Part shown: positions 25,375 through 33,815 of the stretch, in pieces
Position numbering within the stretch: the stretch's first letter is position 1
Layout: every line of letters starts with the position of its first letter
Assembly (NCBI GenBank): GCA_021323865.1
Contig: JAJPKF010000018.1
Span: forward strand, 360,984-424,983
DNA: 64,000 nt
Direction: 5' to 3'
DNA from: Pseudomonadota bacterium
GTDB lineage: Bacteria; Chloroflexota; UBA5177; JAJPKF01
Notes under the pieces: generated by a model
Told to the model about the DNA's origin: nothing
Database searches by the model: none
The model's input: only the letters and a program-made list of their open reading frames with translations
Program-made: the position numbers and the translations under genes

Positions 25375-25914
25375 TTATTCCACCGGAGGCGGCGAATTCA
25401 TGCCGAATTGGTACTGCTGGAGCCAATATGGCGTCGCCAGGCGACTGACATCGCCGCCGGCTTTCTCCACGTCGGCACACACAGGCGACCCGTCCGGCCA
25501 CCGAGCGGTGGAATCGACCTCACACAGCGGCGCGAGCGCAAATAGGCGCTCATGCAGTCGCGGATGCGGAATGGTGAGGTCCGGCAGATCGACCGCTCGA
25601 CCCCCGAAGAGGAGGATGTCGATGTCGAGGATGCGGGGGCCCCATCGGAATGTGGGCGTTCGGCCCGCCGACCGCTCGATGGCCTTTACCCGCTCAAGCA
25701 GGGTCTGCGGCTCGAGATCCGTGGTCCCGATGACGACGAGATTGAGAAACGGCGGCTGGTCCTCGACACCAACCGGGCCCGTTTCGTACAGTGAGCTAAC
25801 CCTGGGGCGGCTCATTACACCGGACAACGCCTCGAGCGCGAAGTGAAGGTTCGCCTCCCGATCGCCCAGATTCGATCCGAGACCCAGGTGAACAGGGCTC
25901 AGGGATGGCGTCAC
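25375..25914 (-). CDS. folK: 2-amino-4-hydroxy-6-hydroxymethyldihydropteridine pyrophosphokinase
   Basis: 179 residues of HPPK, which transfers pyrophosphate from ATP to 6-hydroxymethyl-dihydropterin in folate synthesis. Motifs: HLGLGSNLGDREANL, SLYETGPVGVEDQPPFLN, RWGPRILDIDILLFGG and LTIPHPRLHERLFALAPL. The start is GTG 25914; further upstream the frame is open but not family-like and runs under the CrtC-like gene. The start overlaps the divergent lipoprotein gene by up to 27 bp. Other folate genes are not adjacent. Confidence 0.9.
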   Translation of the reverse strand: MTPSLSPVHLGLGSNLGDREANLHFALEALSGVMSRPRVSSLYETGPVGVEDQPPFLNLVVIGTTDLEPQTLLERVKAIERSAGRTPTFRWGPRILDIDILLFGGRAVDLPDLTIPHPRLHERLFALAPLCEVDSTARWPDGSPVCADVEKAGGDVSRLATPYWLQQYQFGMNSPPPVE

Positions 25915-26988
25915 CGTTCGGGTACTCTCGGATTGATTTCGTTCGCCATCGCGGTTGCGGTCCCACTGGTCCTTGCGGGATGTGGCGACCGGAGGCCGCA
26001 ATCGACGCCTGCCGGCCGGTCTGCCCTCATCAAGTTTCCCAGAGACCAGGCGATGCATCCGTGGGCGCGCAACGAATGGTGGTACGTGGTTGGACATCTC
26101 CGTGATTCGGCTGGGCACCGGTACGGGTTCGAGACGACCCTGTTCAAACTCAACCATCTCCAGTTGCCTGGATCCGGGGCTTCTCTGTCGGTCCTTCGCA
26201 CCGATGTGGCTCTGACGCTTGTGAACCAGAACCGGTTCATCAGTCGCGTCTCCTACGTTGAGCCGGGACTTGCACCGGTAGTGCTCTCGACCAGGCGCCT
26301 CAACGAGCGGATCGGGAATGCAGCCATTACGGCAGCCGGTCAGAAGCGGATCCGGCTCCAATCGTCAGTCCATGGCGCTCGGTTGCACCTCTCACTCACC
26401 GTCGCAAGGGCGCCGCTGCTCGAGGGTGGCCGGGGTCTGGTCCCGATGGGATCGGGAGGGTCTTCGTACTACTACTCCCTGCCGCAGCTTCGGGTGACCG
26501 GCTCACTCACATATCACGGCCGCCGTAGAGCGGTCACCGGAATCGCCTGGCTCGACCATCAATGGGGAAACTGGCACTGGGCCCGTATCGACGGATGGAC
26601 CTGGGGCGCCGTTCAGCTGGCCGATCGGCTGGACTTCAGCCTGGCCGTGTTCCGGGCGGTCGGCGGCTCTCTCCGGGGCATCAGCTCCTCATCTTCCCGT
26701 GGCCATCAACGGGTGCTGCGCAGATTCGTACTTCGGTCGCTGGGCCGGTGGCGTAGCCCTCACGATCACGTGGTCTATCCATCCGGGTGGAGACTGAAGA
26801 TTCCCGCGCTCCAGGCCCGGTTGCTTATCCGGCCGCTCGTCTCGGATCAAGAGGTCTATGATCCGATTGCGCGCCGGTCCAGCTATTGGGAAGGGGCCTG
26901 TTCCGTTGCGGGAATCATGCGTGGTCGCCGCGTCCACGGGCTGGCGTACATGGAGGTCGTGGGCACCGCCGGCCACTTCGGGAGCTGA
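25888..26988 (+). CDS. CrtC/lipocalin-like secreted lipoprotein (hydroxyneurosporene synthase-type fold)
   Basis: About 366 residues. An N-terminal signal ending in the lipobox LAGC (residues about 29-32) predicts a lipid-anchored protein. The body matches the CrtC/AttH lipocalin-like pair: HPWARNEWWYVVGHLRD, GHRYGFETTLFKLN, SSYYYSLPQLRVTGSL, VTGIAWLDHQWGNWHW, GWTWGAVQLADRLDFSLAVF and SSYWEGACSVAG. Related proteins hydrate carotenoids or have unknown substrates; no carotenoid genes are nearby. GTG 25888 gives a good signal peptide; GTG 25843 or TTG 25933 are alternatives. Confidence 0.8.
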   Translation: MNRAQGWRHRSGTLGLISFAIAVAVPLVLAGCGDRRPQSTPAGRSALIKFPRDQAMHPWARNEWWYVVGHLRDSAGHRYGFETTLFKLNHLQLPGSGASLSVLRTDVALTLVNQNRFISRVSYVEPGLAPVVLSTRRLNERIGNAAITAAGQKRIRLQSSVHGARLHLSLTVARAPLLEGGRGLVPMGSGGSSYYYSLPQLRVTGSLTYHGRRRAVTGIAWLDHQWGNWHWARIDGWTWGAVQLADRLDFSLAVFRAVGGSLRGISSSSSRGHQRVLRRFVLRSLGRWRSPHDHVVYPSGWRLKIPALQARLLIRPLVSDQEVYDPIARRSSYWEGACSVAGIMRGRRVHGLAYMEVVGTAGHFGS

Positions 26989-27001
26989 ACCGCCGCCTCC
27001 A

Positions 27002-27007
27002 TATAAT
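27002..27007 (+). promoter_or_regulatory. possible -10 element (TATAAT) for gltX
   Basis: A consensus TATAAT lies in the 42-bp gap before the gltX ATG, followed by GGGAGAGGGTGG as ribosome site. No clear -35 is seen; it would fall in the end of the preceding gene. Confidence 0.45.
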
Positions 27008-27030
27008 GAGCTTTTGGGAGAGGGTGGCGG

Positions 27031-28530
27031 ATGGCCAGCGGTGACGGACCGCGCCTGCGCATGGCGCCCAGCCCCACGGGCTTTCTGCAGCTCGGAAACG
27101 TGCGGACGTTTCTGTTCGACTACCTCTACGCCCGCGGCCATGACGGTGCGCTTGTTCTCAGAATTGAGGACACGGATGCCGAGCGCTCGACTCCTGAGGC
27201 TGAGGCATATCTCGTCGACGCGCTGCATTGGCTCGGCATCCAATGGGATGAAGGACCGGACATCGGCGGCGCCCATGGGCCATACCGGCAGACGGAGCGT
27301 ACGGGATATCGGGAGGTGGCGGCCCGACTGACAGAAACGGGTCATGCCTATGAGTGCTTCTGTACCCGCGAAGAGCTGGAGCAGGATCGGCGGCAGCAAC
27401 AGGAACGGGGTGAGGCGCCGCGATACAGTGGTCGATGCTACGGCTTATCCGAGGAGCAGCGGGCGAGGCTTCGAGCTGAGGGACGAGAAGCCTCTATTCG
27501 CTTTCATGTCCCGACCGGCAGATCAATCTCATGGAATGACCGCGTCTATGGCCACACGTCCTTCGAGGGTGATGCGCTGGGTGACTTCGTCATTCTTCGG
27601 CCCAACGGCCTTCCGATCTACAACTTCGCCAACGTGGTCGACGACCATGAGCAGGAGATCACCATTGTGGTCCGGGGTCAGCAGCATCTATCCAACACTC
27701 CGCTGCAGATCCTGCTCTACGAGGCCCTGGACTGGTCGATTCCTGAGTTCGCGCATCTGCCCGATGTTCTGGATCAGAATCGACAGCGTCTGGCCAAGCG
27801 CCGCGGGGCCAAGGGTGTAACGGAGTATCGGGAGGAGGGCTATCTACCCGAGGCAGTTGTCAATGTCCTCGCCCTGCTCGGCTGGTCGCCGCCCGGTGGC
27901 GAAGAGTTCCTATCGCTCGACGACCTGTGCCGGCAGTTCTCGTTTGATCGGGTTCAGCGAAGCAATGCCGCGTTTGATCCTGCCCGACTGGATTGGTTCA
28001 ACGGCCAATACATCCGTCGAATGCCACTCACGGATCTCATCGTCGCGGCCGCACCGTTCCTCCAGAGGACAGGTCTGGTGCCCACTGGGGCCCTTTCGGA
28101 AGAGGAGAGGGCTCGCCTGAGCCGGATACTGCCCCATGTGCGGGAGCGAGTGCGAACGCTGGCGGAGATCCCGTCAATGGTCGAATTCCTGTACCGTGAT
28201 CCGTCTGGGCTCGGAGTGGATTCATTCCAAGTCAAGGACCTGAAGCGGCGAGACTTGGCGCAAACCTCCGAGGCTCTGGAGGCGGTCCAGGACGCCGTGG
28301 ATCGGTTGGAAGAGTGGACACCGGAGGCCCTTCTCGCAGCCATGGATGGTGTTGCCGTACGGCTGGACTGGAGGCGAGGGGAGCTGCTGATGGCCGTGCG
28401 CATTGCCATTACCGGCAAGACGGTGACCCCGCCTCTGATCGAGAGTTTGGAGGTTCTGGGGCGGGCCGTGACCATGGCCCGTCTTGAGCGGGCACGCCGA
28501 GCACTTGCCGTTGTCGGAGCAGATGTCTGA
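27031..28530 (+). CDS. gltX: glutamyl-tRNA synthetase with altered HIGH and KMSKS motifs
   Basis: 499 residues, full class I GluRS length, charging tRNA-Glu (or tRNA-Gln before amidation). Family blocks are clear: MAPSPTGFLQLGNVRT, LRIEDTDAERST, YRQTERTGYREVA, CFCTREELE, VVDDHEQEITIVVRGQQHL, SNTPLQILLYEAL, EYREEGYLPEAVVNVLALLGWSP. Both ATP-binding signatures deviate: the usual H(V/I)GG-type block reads QLGN (codon CAG at the His position), and KLSKRHG reads RLAKRRG. It may be a specialised paralogue or a variant active enzyme. The ATG at 27031 follows GGGAGAGGG. Confidence 0.92.
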   Translation: MASGDGPRLRMAPSPTGFLQLGNVRTFLFDYLYARGHDGALVLRIEDTDAERSTPEAEAYLVDALHWLGIQWDEGPDIGGAHGPYRQTERTGYREVAARLTETGHAYECFCTREELEQDRRQQQERGEAPRYSGRCYGLSEEQRARLRAEGREASIRFHVPTGRSISWNDRVYGHTSFEGDALGDFVILRPNGLPIYNFANVVDDHEQEITIVVRGQQHLSNTPLQILLYEALDWSIPEFAHLPDVLDQNRQRLAKRRGAKGVTEYREEGYLPEAVVNVLALLGWSPPGGEEFLSLDDLCRQFSFDRVQRSNAAFDPARLDWFNGQYIRRMPLTDLIVAAAPFLQRTGLVPTGALSEEERARLSRILPHVRERVRTLAEIPSMVEFLYRDPSGLGVDSFQVKDLKRRDLAQTSEALEAVQDAVDRLEEWTPEALLAAMDGVAVRLDWRRGELLMAVRIAITGKTVTPPLIESLEVLGRAVTMARLERARRALAVVGADV

Positions 28531-28600
28531 GGGCCCATGGCCTTGGTTGCGGTCTGGCGTCGCGGACGACTATGCTGCGACAAGATGGAAAGCGTAGGTA

Positions 28601-31123
28601 ATGCAGGCGACTGAGCGACTGCTCCTATCGAGCGCCTACTTCAACATCACCGGCGGGCGGCGGCAGGACTCGGCCGACACCTTCCGGGTACTGGCCTCGA
28701 TGCAGACGCACTCGGGCCAAGAGGCTGCTTTGTACGCCGTCTCCGAGGCCTCGGCGCCCGGTCCCATGGGTTCACGCGCACGGCGGATGGTCATTGATGT
28801 CATCCAAGGCGCGTATGCCTCTCAATTTGAGCTCGGACCTGCGGCCCGTTTGCGTGGTGCGGTGCTGGCCGCCCACGAGCAGCTTCGCGTCGAATTCGAG
28901 CGCCACGTCAAGGTTGGATTGACGGCTCTCGTCGCCGAGGGGACGTCGCTCTATCTGCTCCAGGTCCCGCCTGCCCAGGCATTTGTGCTGCACGATGCCA
29001 GTCTGCATTCGGTGAGCGCTGCCTCTCGCATGCCGGACAAACCCTTCGCTCAGGCCATGGGTGGTGACGAGGAGCCGGCGATCTCACTGTTCCGCGACAC
29101 CATGGAGCCGGATGACGTGGTCCTTCTGTGCAGCAGCTGGTTTGCAGGCCGACTGCCCGCAGAGGAGCTTCGTTCGGTCTTCTCCGATGACGGTCCCGAT
29201 GCCATCGTCCAAAATTTGTTCCAGCGGGCAAGAGATCTTGATGCTCGGGACGTGACGGCGATCGCGCTCCAGGCCGTGCCGGATGAAACGGTCGAAGAGG
29301 AACAACCGAACGGTCACGTGACAGAAGACAGCCCTACCCTGTGGGCTCAGGTCGACGAAGCGGCTTCATCGCTTGCATACGTGTGGCGACGTGCCCTCGA
29401 GGAGCTGAAACCTTCGCCGACAACCGTGGCAAGATCCCGACGATCCCGGGTCGATATCGACGAGACGGTCGAGCCCCAAGCGCAGTCGGCAGCGGGGCAG
29501 AGCGCCGAGCCGGGTGAATCCCAGGAACTGCCGACGGATGTGGACCTCAGTGCCGGCGAGCCAATCTCACCGGTCGAGCAATTCGGGGAGCCCGAATGGA
29601 CCGTCACCGAGACGGCAGTTGAACACGGAACGGAAGAGATCCCGATCCTGCCCCAGGGCTCGCTGCCGAATGAACCCGACCTATCGGCTCCTCCCGCTCC
29701 TGCTCCTTCATCTGCAGCGAGCAGACAGGCGGAGATGGATGAGGTCAACTCGTTCATCCAAAACACCATGAATCTCGGCGCGGTCACCCCGCCTGTGCAC
29801 GGGTTCCAGGACACGAGCGTCGCGCCGGAGCGAATCTACACCCCGGCCGGGCCCCCAAGGGCCGGACGCATGGCACAGATGCGGGATGGCCTCCGATGGC
29901 GCGGAGGCGAGGGACGGGGCGCCGTCAAGGCCCGGATTGGCCAGGCGGGCTGGACCAGGCGGGCGGCCGGGATGCGTGCGGGACGCGCGATGGGTCTGTC
30001 GCGGATTCCCGCGGCGATGTGGCTCTGGAGCGCCGTTGGGCTGGTGCTGTTGGTCGTGATCATTGTGGCCGTGTCGGCGGCCGGTGGTCTGGGGTCGGGC
30101 AAGGCGGCGCCCGACTTTTCTACAAAGGCTCGAGCGCATGCCACCGCCGCTCTGCACGGCACCGGTCGCCAGTACCAGCGCCGCCAGCTTGCACTGGCCT
30201 GGCATGACATTGTGTTGGCCCGCCGAAAGGGAGAGCCGGCACGCGTCGTGGCTGCGGCGGCAAGATTCGTGCAGGCCCAAGCGGATTCGATCCATCATGT
30301 GATCCGCTTCGCCAATCCGACATTTGTGGCCGGCTTCGGCCATCTCCATAACGCTCATCCCGCGCAGCTCGGGGTCGGAACATCGGCCATCTACGTTCTC
30401 GACAACCATCGCCAGGATCTCTTCTACGTCGACCCGAGCACTCATCGGCTGTCCGTCGAAGCGCACCCGGGTGTGAGTCTGTCCGGCTATTTCTGGCATG
30501 ACCCGACGCAGCTCACGGTCGAGGGCAACACCATGGTGGCCATCGATACCGAATATCACGCACTGACGTTCACGCCCGGCGGAGCCCAGCCGACGGTTGA
30601 GCAGCTGGTGCCACCCTCGAATTCGGCCAATATTGTGGCCACTACGACATTCGGCACGAATCTCTACCTCCTTGACTCGGCGGCCGGTCAGATTTGGCGC
30701 TACTACGGGGCAGCCACGGGAGGGTTCCAGAACTATGCCGGGGGCTACATCGGAGCTCCCAATCCGGCTCAGCTGCACCGGGCTGTCGGGCTCGCGATTG
30801 ACGGCGACGTGTATGTCGCTCTGCGAGGCGGCACCATCTTGAAATACGTCGCCGGGCATCAGGTGCCGTTTCCCACCCATCCCGAGGTGCCTCTCTTCCA
30901 CATCAGTCAGGTCTACACCAGATCTGACCTGCGCTATGTTTTCGTGGTGGATGGGCCCCGCGGGCACATTCTCGAGTTCGGCAAGCAGGGCCAGTACGTG
31001 CGGACCTTCGCGGTCCCAGTCGGTCCCAGGATGCAAATGCGTCAGATGGCCGTGTCGGCCGACGGGCGGTCGATCTTGTTCATTCGAGGCCACGGGATCT
31101 ATCGCATCAGCATCCCGGGTTAG
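28601..31123 (+). CDS. PP2C-like pseudophosphatase domain, TM helix and extracellular propeller-like domain
   Basis: 840 residues. Residues 1-240 look like a PP2C-type domain (AISLFRDTMEPDDVVLLCSSWF and ARDVTAIALQ correspond to the GDVLLLCSDGL and ARDNVTVV blocks), but the metal-binding Asp positions are substituted. A disordered acidic/Pro-rich linker (about 245-420), a basic stretch, and one membrane helix (about 470-495, WSAVGLVLLVVIIVAVSA) follow. The C-terminal 300 residues contain repeated short beta-strand units such as GNTMVAIDTEYHALTFTPGG and TNLYLLDSAAGQIWRYYG, like an NHL/YVTN beta-propeller. The topology suggests an outside-to-inside sensor or scaffold. Confidence 0.7.
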   Translation: MQATERLLLSSAYFNITGGRRQDSADTFRVLASMQTHSGQEAALYAVSEASAPGPMGSRARRMVIDVIQGAYASQFELGPAARLRGAVLAAHEQLRVEFERHVKVGLTALVAEGTSLYLLQVPPAQAFVLHDASLHSVSAASRMPDKPFAQAMGGDEEPAISLFRDTMEPDDVVLLCSSWFAGRLPAEELRSVFSDDGPDAIVQNLFQRARDLDARDVTAIALQAVPDETVEEEQPNGHVTEDSPTLWAQVDEAASSLAYVWRRALEELKPSPTTVARSRRSRVDIDETVEPQAQSAAGQSAEPGESQELPTDVDLSAGEPISPVEQFGEPEWTVTETAVEHGTEEIPILPQGSLPNEPDLSAPPAPAPSSAASRQAEMDEVNSFIQNTMNLGAVTPPVHGFQDTSVAPERIYTPAGPPRAGRMAQMRDGLRWRGGEGRGAVKARIGQAGWTRRAAGMRAGRAMGLSRIPAAMWLWSAVGLVLLVVIIVAVSAAGGLGSGKAAPDFSTKARAHATAALHGTGRQYQRRQLALAWHDIVLARRKGEPARVVAAAARFVQAQADSIHHVIRFANPTFVAGFGHLHNAHPAQLGVGTSAIYVLDNHRQDLFYVDPSTHRLSVEAHPGVSLSGYFWHDPTQLTVEGNTMVAIDTEYHALTFTPGGAQPTVEQLVPPSNSANIVATTTFGTNLYLLDSAAGQIWRYYGAATGGFQNYAGGYIGAPNPAQLHRAVGLAIDGDVYVALRGGTILKYVAGHQVPFPTHPEVPLFHISQVYTRSDLRYVFVVDGPRGHILEFGKQGQYVRTFAVPVGPRMQMRQMAVSADGRSILFIRGHGIYRISIPG

Positions 31124-31150
31124 GCGGAGCATTACTGTCGCCGCTCGAGC

Positions 31151-31876
31151 GTGCGCACCCCGTCCGTGATTCCCCTCCTGCTGGCCGCACCGGGATTGAT
31201 GGTGGCGACGGTGGGTCTTTATCTCGAGCCGCTCCTGGTGGCACACCGTCGGTCGAACGGCGAGCCCGCCGACAACAACCCGGTCACCGCCCTGATTCCG
31301 CTCTTCGGTGTGACCGCCCTTCTTCCGCAGGGACGGCAGGCGAACGAAGGCGGCGCCAAGAGGCCCGTATCCTTTTCCATTCAGGCGCTATTCTTTGAGA
31401 TTCTGCTCGCCGCCCTCTTTGCGCTCATCGCTGTGCGCCTTCATGGCACGCTGCACATCGCTCTAGGGTGCCTCTACGCAGCATTGTTGTTCGAGATCGC
31501 CGTCATCGACTTTCACTACCGGCTCGTCCTGAACGTGTTGTCGTACCCGGCTGCCCTCGTAGCGCTCGTGGGTGGGACGGTCTGGGTCGGAATCGGCTTG
31601 CCGAGCGCCCTACTGGGCGGGGGTGTCGGGCTGGTCATCTTTTTCGTCATTGAGCTTATCGGCCGGGGGGCAATGGGGCGGGGCGACACCAAGCTCGCGA
31701 CCGTCATCGGCCTGATGCGCGGCTATCCAGGAGTATGGGGAGCGCTCATCCTGGGGATTCTCATTGGTGGTGTCATGGCGCTCGGCCTGCTCGTGGCCGG
31801 CCAGGGACGCCGGCAGACGTTTGCCTATGGGCCCGCCCTGGCGCTGGGTGCAGTCGTCTCGCTTCTGGTGCGCTGA
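31151..31876 (+). CDS. A24-type prepilin peptidase-like membrane protein
   Basis: 241 residues with about seven hydrophobic helices. The aspartyl-protease pair of the A24 family is present: IDFHYRLVLN (first Asp) and GRGDTKLATVIGL (GxGDxK, second Asp). The N-terminal Cys-containing methylase domain of PilD is absent, as in TadV/CpaA-like or minimal peptidases. The start GTG 31151 lies 27 bp after the preceding gene. No pilin genes are in the window, so the substrate is unknown. Confidence 0.78.
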   Translation: MRTPSVIPLLLAAPGLMVATVGLYLEPLLVAHRRSNGEPADNNPVTALIPLFGVTALLPQGRQANEGGAKRPVSFSIQALFFEILLAALFALIAVRLHGTLHIALGCLYAALLFEIAVIDFHYRLVLNVLSYPAALVALVGGTVWVGIGLPSALLGGGVGLVIFFVIELIGRGAMGRGDTKLATVIGLMRGYPGVWGALILGILIGGVMALGLLVAGQGRRQTFAYGPALALGAVVSLLVR

Positions 31877-31880
31877 GCTG

Positions 31881-33014
31881 GTGGCACCAGCGAAGCTGCG
31901 AGTCCTAGCGACCCAGGAAACTCGGGATGGGCGGGCGCGTACTGGAGTGCTGGAGCTCCCTCGGGCTTCGATGGAGACGCCCGCCTTCATGCCCGTGGGT
32001 ACGCTGGCCACGGTCAAGTCCCTCACCGTCGAGGACCTGGCCAGTGTCGGTGCACAGTGCATTCTTTGCAATACATATCACCTCCATCTCCGGCCAGGCG
32101 AGTCCTTGGTGGCGGCGATGGGTGGTTTGCACCGCTTCATGGGCGGCTGGCCCGGATTGATCTTGACCGACAGCGGCGGGTTCCAGGTGTTCAGCCTGGC
32201 TCACCTGCGCGAGATCGATGAGTCGGGCGTCACCTTTCGCGCGCATACGGATGGGTCACTTCAGACCTTCACGCCGGAGTCGGTAGTCCAGATTCAAGAG
32301 GAGCTGGGTTCCGACATCATGATGGTCCTGGACGAATGTCCCGCACACACGATGACCTGGGAGGAGGCCTCCGCGTCGGCCGCTCGCACGGCTCGTTGGG
32401 CGGAACGTGCCAAGGCGGCGCAGAAGGGGCAGAGCCTGCTGTTCGGCATTGTGCAGGGTGGTATGCACGCCGATTTGCGCCGGCAGAGCGCCCGAGAACT
32501 GGCGGCCCTCGACTTTACCGGCTACGGGATCGGCGGGCTCGGCGTGGGAGAGGACAAGAACACGCTGCGGACAATGCTCCAAGCCTCTGTGGAGGAGCTG
32601 CCGGAGGACCGGCCCCGCTACCTCATGGGCATCGGCGCCCCCGACGACCTCTTGGACGCCGTCGCCCGTGGCGTCGATATGTTCGACTGCGTCCTGCAAA
32701 CGCGAGAGGCACGCAATGGGGGACTGCTGACGCGAGACGGCCGTCTCAATGTCAACAATTCTCGGTTCCGGACGGATCCCGGTCCCATCGAGGACAACTG
32801 TGACTGCCCGACCTGCGCGCGCTATTCCCTGGCTTACCTGCATCACCTGTTTCGGAATCGCGAGCTGTTGGCGTATCGCCTCGCCACGCTGCACAACGTG
32901 CGGTGGACCATTCGCTTCATGGAAGACGTTCGTGCGGCCATCCGCTCAGGAGACTTCGAAGCGCTTCGAAGCAGCTTTATCGCCCGACATCGACGGCGAG
33001 CAGGGCCCGCCTAG
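31881..33014 (+). CDS. tgt: queuine/preQ1 tRNA-guanine transglycosylase
   Basis: 377 residues. Replaces G34 of GUN anticodons with a queuosine precursor. Blocks: ETPAFMPVGTLATVKSLT, CNTYHLHLRPG, LTDSGGFQVFSL (catalytic Asp region), DECPAHTMTWEEA, GIVQGGMHADLRRQSA, GYGIGGLGVGE, GVDMFDCVLQTREARNGGL (nucleophile Asp) and the zinc site CDCPTCARYSLAYLHHL. The GTG at 31881 begins five bases after the peptidase stop. It is convergent with the ECF transporter operon. Bacterial enzymes normally use preQ1, some use queuine; sequence alone does not decide. Confidence 0.94.
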   Translation: MAPAKLRVLATQETRDGRARTGVLELPRASMETPAFMPVGTLATVKSLTVEDLASVGAQCILCNTYHLHLRPGESLVAAMGGLHRFMGGWPGLILTDSGGFQVFSLAHLREIDESGVTFRAHTDGSLQTFTPESVVQIQEELGSDIMMVLDECPAHTMTWEEASASAARTARWAERAKAAQKGQSLLFGIVQGGMHADLRRQSARELAALDFTGYGIGGLGVGEDKNTLRTMLQASVEELPEDRPRYLMGIGAPDDLLDAVARGVDMFDCVLQTREARNGGLLTRDGRLNVNNSRFRTDPGPIEDNCDCPTCARYSLAYLHHLFRNRELLAYRLATLHNVRWTIRFMEDVRAAIRSGDFEALRSSFIARHRRRAGPA

Positions 33015-33032
33015 TGTCAGGACCGACGGGGA

Positions 33033-33815
33033 CTAGAGGAGCACCAAGGTGAGGGCAACCCAGATGCCGGCCGCTACCACAAGACCGATCGATGCCGGAT
33101 CGACACCCTCGGCATCAAGGCGGTGCGTGCGCCTGCCGTACCCGTAGAGACGAGTGTCGAGGGCCAGTGCCAGCTCCTCTCCGCGCTGCAGGTTTGCCTG
33201 GAGAAGCGGCACCATCATATCGCCGAGCATTGACCAGAGACCAAGGCGCCGAACATCCGCTCCGCGGGCGGCCCGCGCCATGAGGTAGCGGTCGACTTCG
33301 CGGCTCATGATGGGCACAAAGGTTATGGCGATCGTCAGCATTGTGGTCATGTCCTCGACGGGGACCCGAATATAGCGAAGGAAACCGAAGAGGCGTCTCA
33401 AGGCATTGGCAATCGAGAGGGGAGGCGTCGTATAGGTCACCAACGTTGTGACCACCAAGAGCATGAGTAGCTGCGCGGAGAGGCGCCCGGCCAGCTCAAG
33501 ACCGGCACGCGAGACATGTGCCGGCCCCAAGGACCATCCATGACCCGCCGTGGTTAGAGAAATCAGCGCGCCACCCACGATCACGAACATGAAGATCGGT
33601 CTGATGCTGGACCAGATTACGCCGACATTCACCCGAGCCAACGTGATCGCCATGACCAGCAGGACCCCGAGAGACAGAAACTGAGGGACGTCGTTGGCCA
33701 TCAGGATGCCGATCCCGACTGCCAATCCAGCGGTCACTTTGAAGCGGGCGTCCAAGGTGGCGGCCGGCGAATCTGCCCCTTCGTAGCTCAGCATGGGAAG
33801 GGACTCGCTAAGCAT
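33033..33815 (-). CDS. ecfT: ECF transporter T component (EcfT)
   Basis: About 260 residues with five or six membrane helices; the scaffold that couples the two ATPases to the substrate-binding S protein. TTLDARFKV-like start (ATLDARFKVTAGL), RLFGFLRYIRVPVEDMTTML, and the coupling-helix motifs ARAARGADVRR and LALDTRLYGYGRRTH fit the Ala-Arg-Gly signatures of EcfT. ATG 33815 follows GCGGAAGC and overlaps the stop of the preceding ATPase. It ends 18 bp from the convergent tgt. Confidence 0.85.
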   Translation of the reverse strand: MLSESLPMLSYEGADSPAATLDARFKVTAGLAVGIGILMANDVPQFLSLGVLLVMAITLARVNVGVIWSSIRPIFMFVIVGGALISLTTAGHGWSLGPAHVSRAGLELAGRLSAQLLMLLVVTTLVTYTTPPLSIANALRRLFGFLRYIRVPVEDMTTMLTIAITFVPIMSREVDRYLMARAARGADVRRLGLWSMLGDMMVPLLQANLQRGEELALALDTRLYGYGRRTHRLDAEGVDPASIGLVVAAGIWVALTLVLL

